From: Spirochaetae bacterium HGW-Spirochaetae-5
Lineage (GTDB): Bacteria; Spirochaetota; UBA4802; UBA5550
DNA: 34,242 bases
Direction of reading: 5' to 3'
Assembly: GCA_002839285.1 (NCBI GenBank)
Contig: PGXT01000060.1
Location: forward strand, 1 to 34,242
Each line of letters starts with the position of its first letter. Position 1 is the stretch's first letter. The notes below the pieces were generated by a model. That model was given only the letters and a program-made list of their open reading frames with translations, was not told the origin of the DNA and searched no databases. The translations under genes and the position numbers were made by a program. This document shows positions 33,628-34,242 of the stretch, piece after piece.

Positions 33628-34242
33628 CTAACGGTCTCGGCTCATCCAGCTGCGCCATGTAGATAAAGCACTTCTTTCTATCATCGTTTCACTTACGAGC
33701 CCGGTATCTTTCCATATTTTCGAGAGATCATCGCCCCCAAGAGTAACACTCCACAAGGTATCGTAATCGTGCGAGGTAAACCAGATTATCATCTCTGCGT
33801 TTAGTTCACTGCTGCATTCATTAAGGAGTTTATTCATATAAACATTCTGATAACTTTCACTGCCGGTTACATTAAGAGAGTATGCAGGAATACTGAGATT
33901 CTCTGCAATCCAGCCGGTTTCCGTAACTCCGTATGGTTTACCCGGTGCAATTGTTTTTATCTGAGTAAGCCAGTCCGCGGGGAGATTGTCGGGATTCCCT
34001 TTATCTGAATGAGAGTAAAAGGCGTATCCGTAAGTGCTGATCCCGACCACATCGACATAATCTTTTATCCGTGCAAACCCATCTCTTGCAGTGATCATTT
34101 CTATACCACCGGGATTTTTTAAAGCAATAGAAACCATCATCTTTATCGATGGATAAGCTGTTTTGATGCTGGAGTAGACATACTGGGCAAAAGTTGTAAA
34201 CTCGTCAAATTTTGCCGGACTATTTATCATCAGATCACTTAT
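33628..34242 (-). CDS. Glycoside hydrolase, TIM-barrel type (partial, 5' end outside window)
   Basis: About 204 residues of the C-terminal part are visible. The frame stays open to the window edge (four codons before the ATG at 34230), so the true start lies beyond it. Motifs fit a (beta/alpha)8 glycosidase of the endo-galactanase (GH53-like) or related clan: YVDVVGISTYGYAFYS (strand with a catalytic-loop Tyr), PYGVTETGWIAE (Glu in VTETGW is the likely nucleophile) and AEMIIWFTSHDYD. Such enzymes cut polysaccharide chains. The signal peptide cannot be judged because the start is missing. Confidence 0.7.
   Translation of the reverse strand: MSDLMINSPAKFDEFTTFAQYVYSSIKTAYPSIKMMVSIALKNPGGIEMITARDGFARIKDYVDVVGISTYGYAFYSHSDKGNPDNLPADWLTQIKTIAPGKPYGVTETGWIAENLSIPAYSLNVTGSESYQNVYMNKLLNECSSELNAEMIIWFTSHDYDTLWSVTLGGDDLSKIWKDTGLVSETMIERSALSTWRSWMSRDR

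Overview
The window looks like a piece of a diderm (Gram-negative type) bacterial chromosome. Lipoprotein signal peptides, an outer-membrane-barrel-like protein ending in Phe, a FecR-domain lipoprotein, a 7TMR-DISM hybrid kinase and a Big/InlB-repeat surface lipoprotein together fit Spirochaetota best. No rRNA, tRNA or universal marker is present, so that is inference. No CRISPR array is seen.

Region A (about 1-11000) is accessory DNA. Positions 1-1580 hold no supportable gene, only palindromes. From about 1547 to 5800, very AT-rich genes on the + strand are each followed by a roughly 100-bp (once 154-bp) imperfect palindrome with integron attC features: a 5' GCATAAC-like box, a 3' GTTATNN-like box and internal complementary arms. 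The cassettes carry an HD hydrolase plus a small conserved gene, a VapBC-type toxin-antitoxin pair, a lipoprotein, a TPR protein and a methyltransferase. Two decayed attC-like sites follow (6692, 8293), among single-gene units: DHFR/RibD-like, PhnB/VOC-like and GNAT-YoaP. A second DHFR-like gene and a methyltransferase lie between two 60-bp direct repeats (9251 and 10871). No integrase is in the window, so it reads as an attC cluster without integrase, or the tail of a larger integron.

Region B (10985-12347) has a CPBP-protease gene whose 3' end is replaced by sequence antisense to a PQ-loop/SemiSWEET-like gene, then a 133-bp MITE-like palindromic element with 9-bp flanking direct repeats.

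Region C (12348-19979) encodes an unusual membrane hybrid kinase (7TMR-DISM, HisKA, HATPase, receiver, LytTR on one chain), then three cell-surface proteins: a FecR lipoprotein, an FN3/beta-barrel protein and a Big2/InlB-repeat/Gly-rich lipoprotein.

Region D (20551-33008) looks like a carboxylate-sensing and uptake locus. A Cache-domain histidine kinase is paired with an NtrC-type regulator whose GAFTGA loop reads GAFPGA, followed by an archaemetzincin. Then come a GcvH-like lipoyl-carrier protein, an OFA-family MFS transporter and a divergent DUF485-ActP-like pair, with two TGTATA/TATACA palindromes in the shared promoter region. At the far end a 976-aa protein carries an almost duplicate Cache sensor, here fused to PAS-PAS-CBS-CBS-DUF294 nucleotidyltransferase and translationally overlapping a metallophosphoesterase. 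The twin sensors at both ends suggest one extracellular signal feeds a transcriptional and a GlnD-like post-translational branch. This is inference.

Region E (33262-34242) has a small unknown gene and the 3' part of a TIM-barrel glycoside hydrolase running off the window edge.
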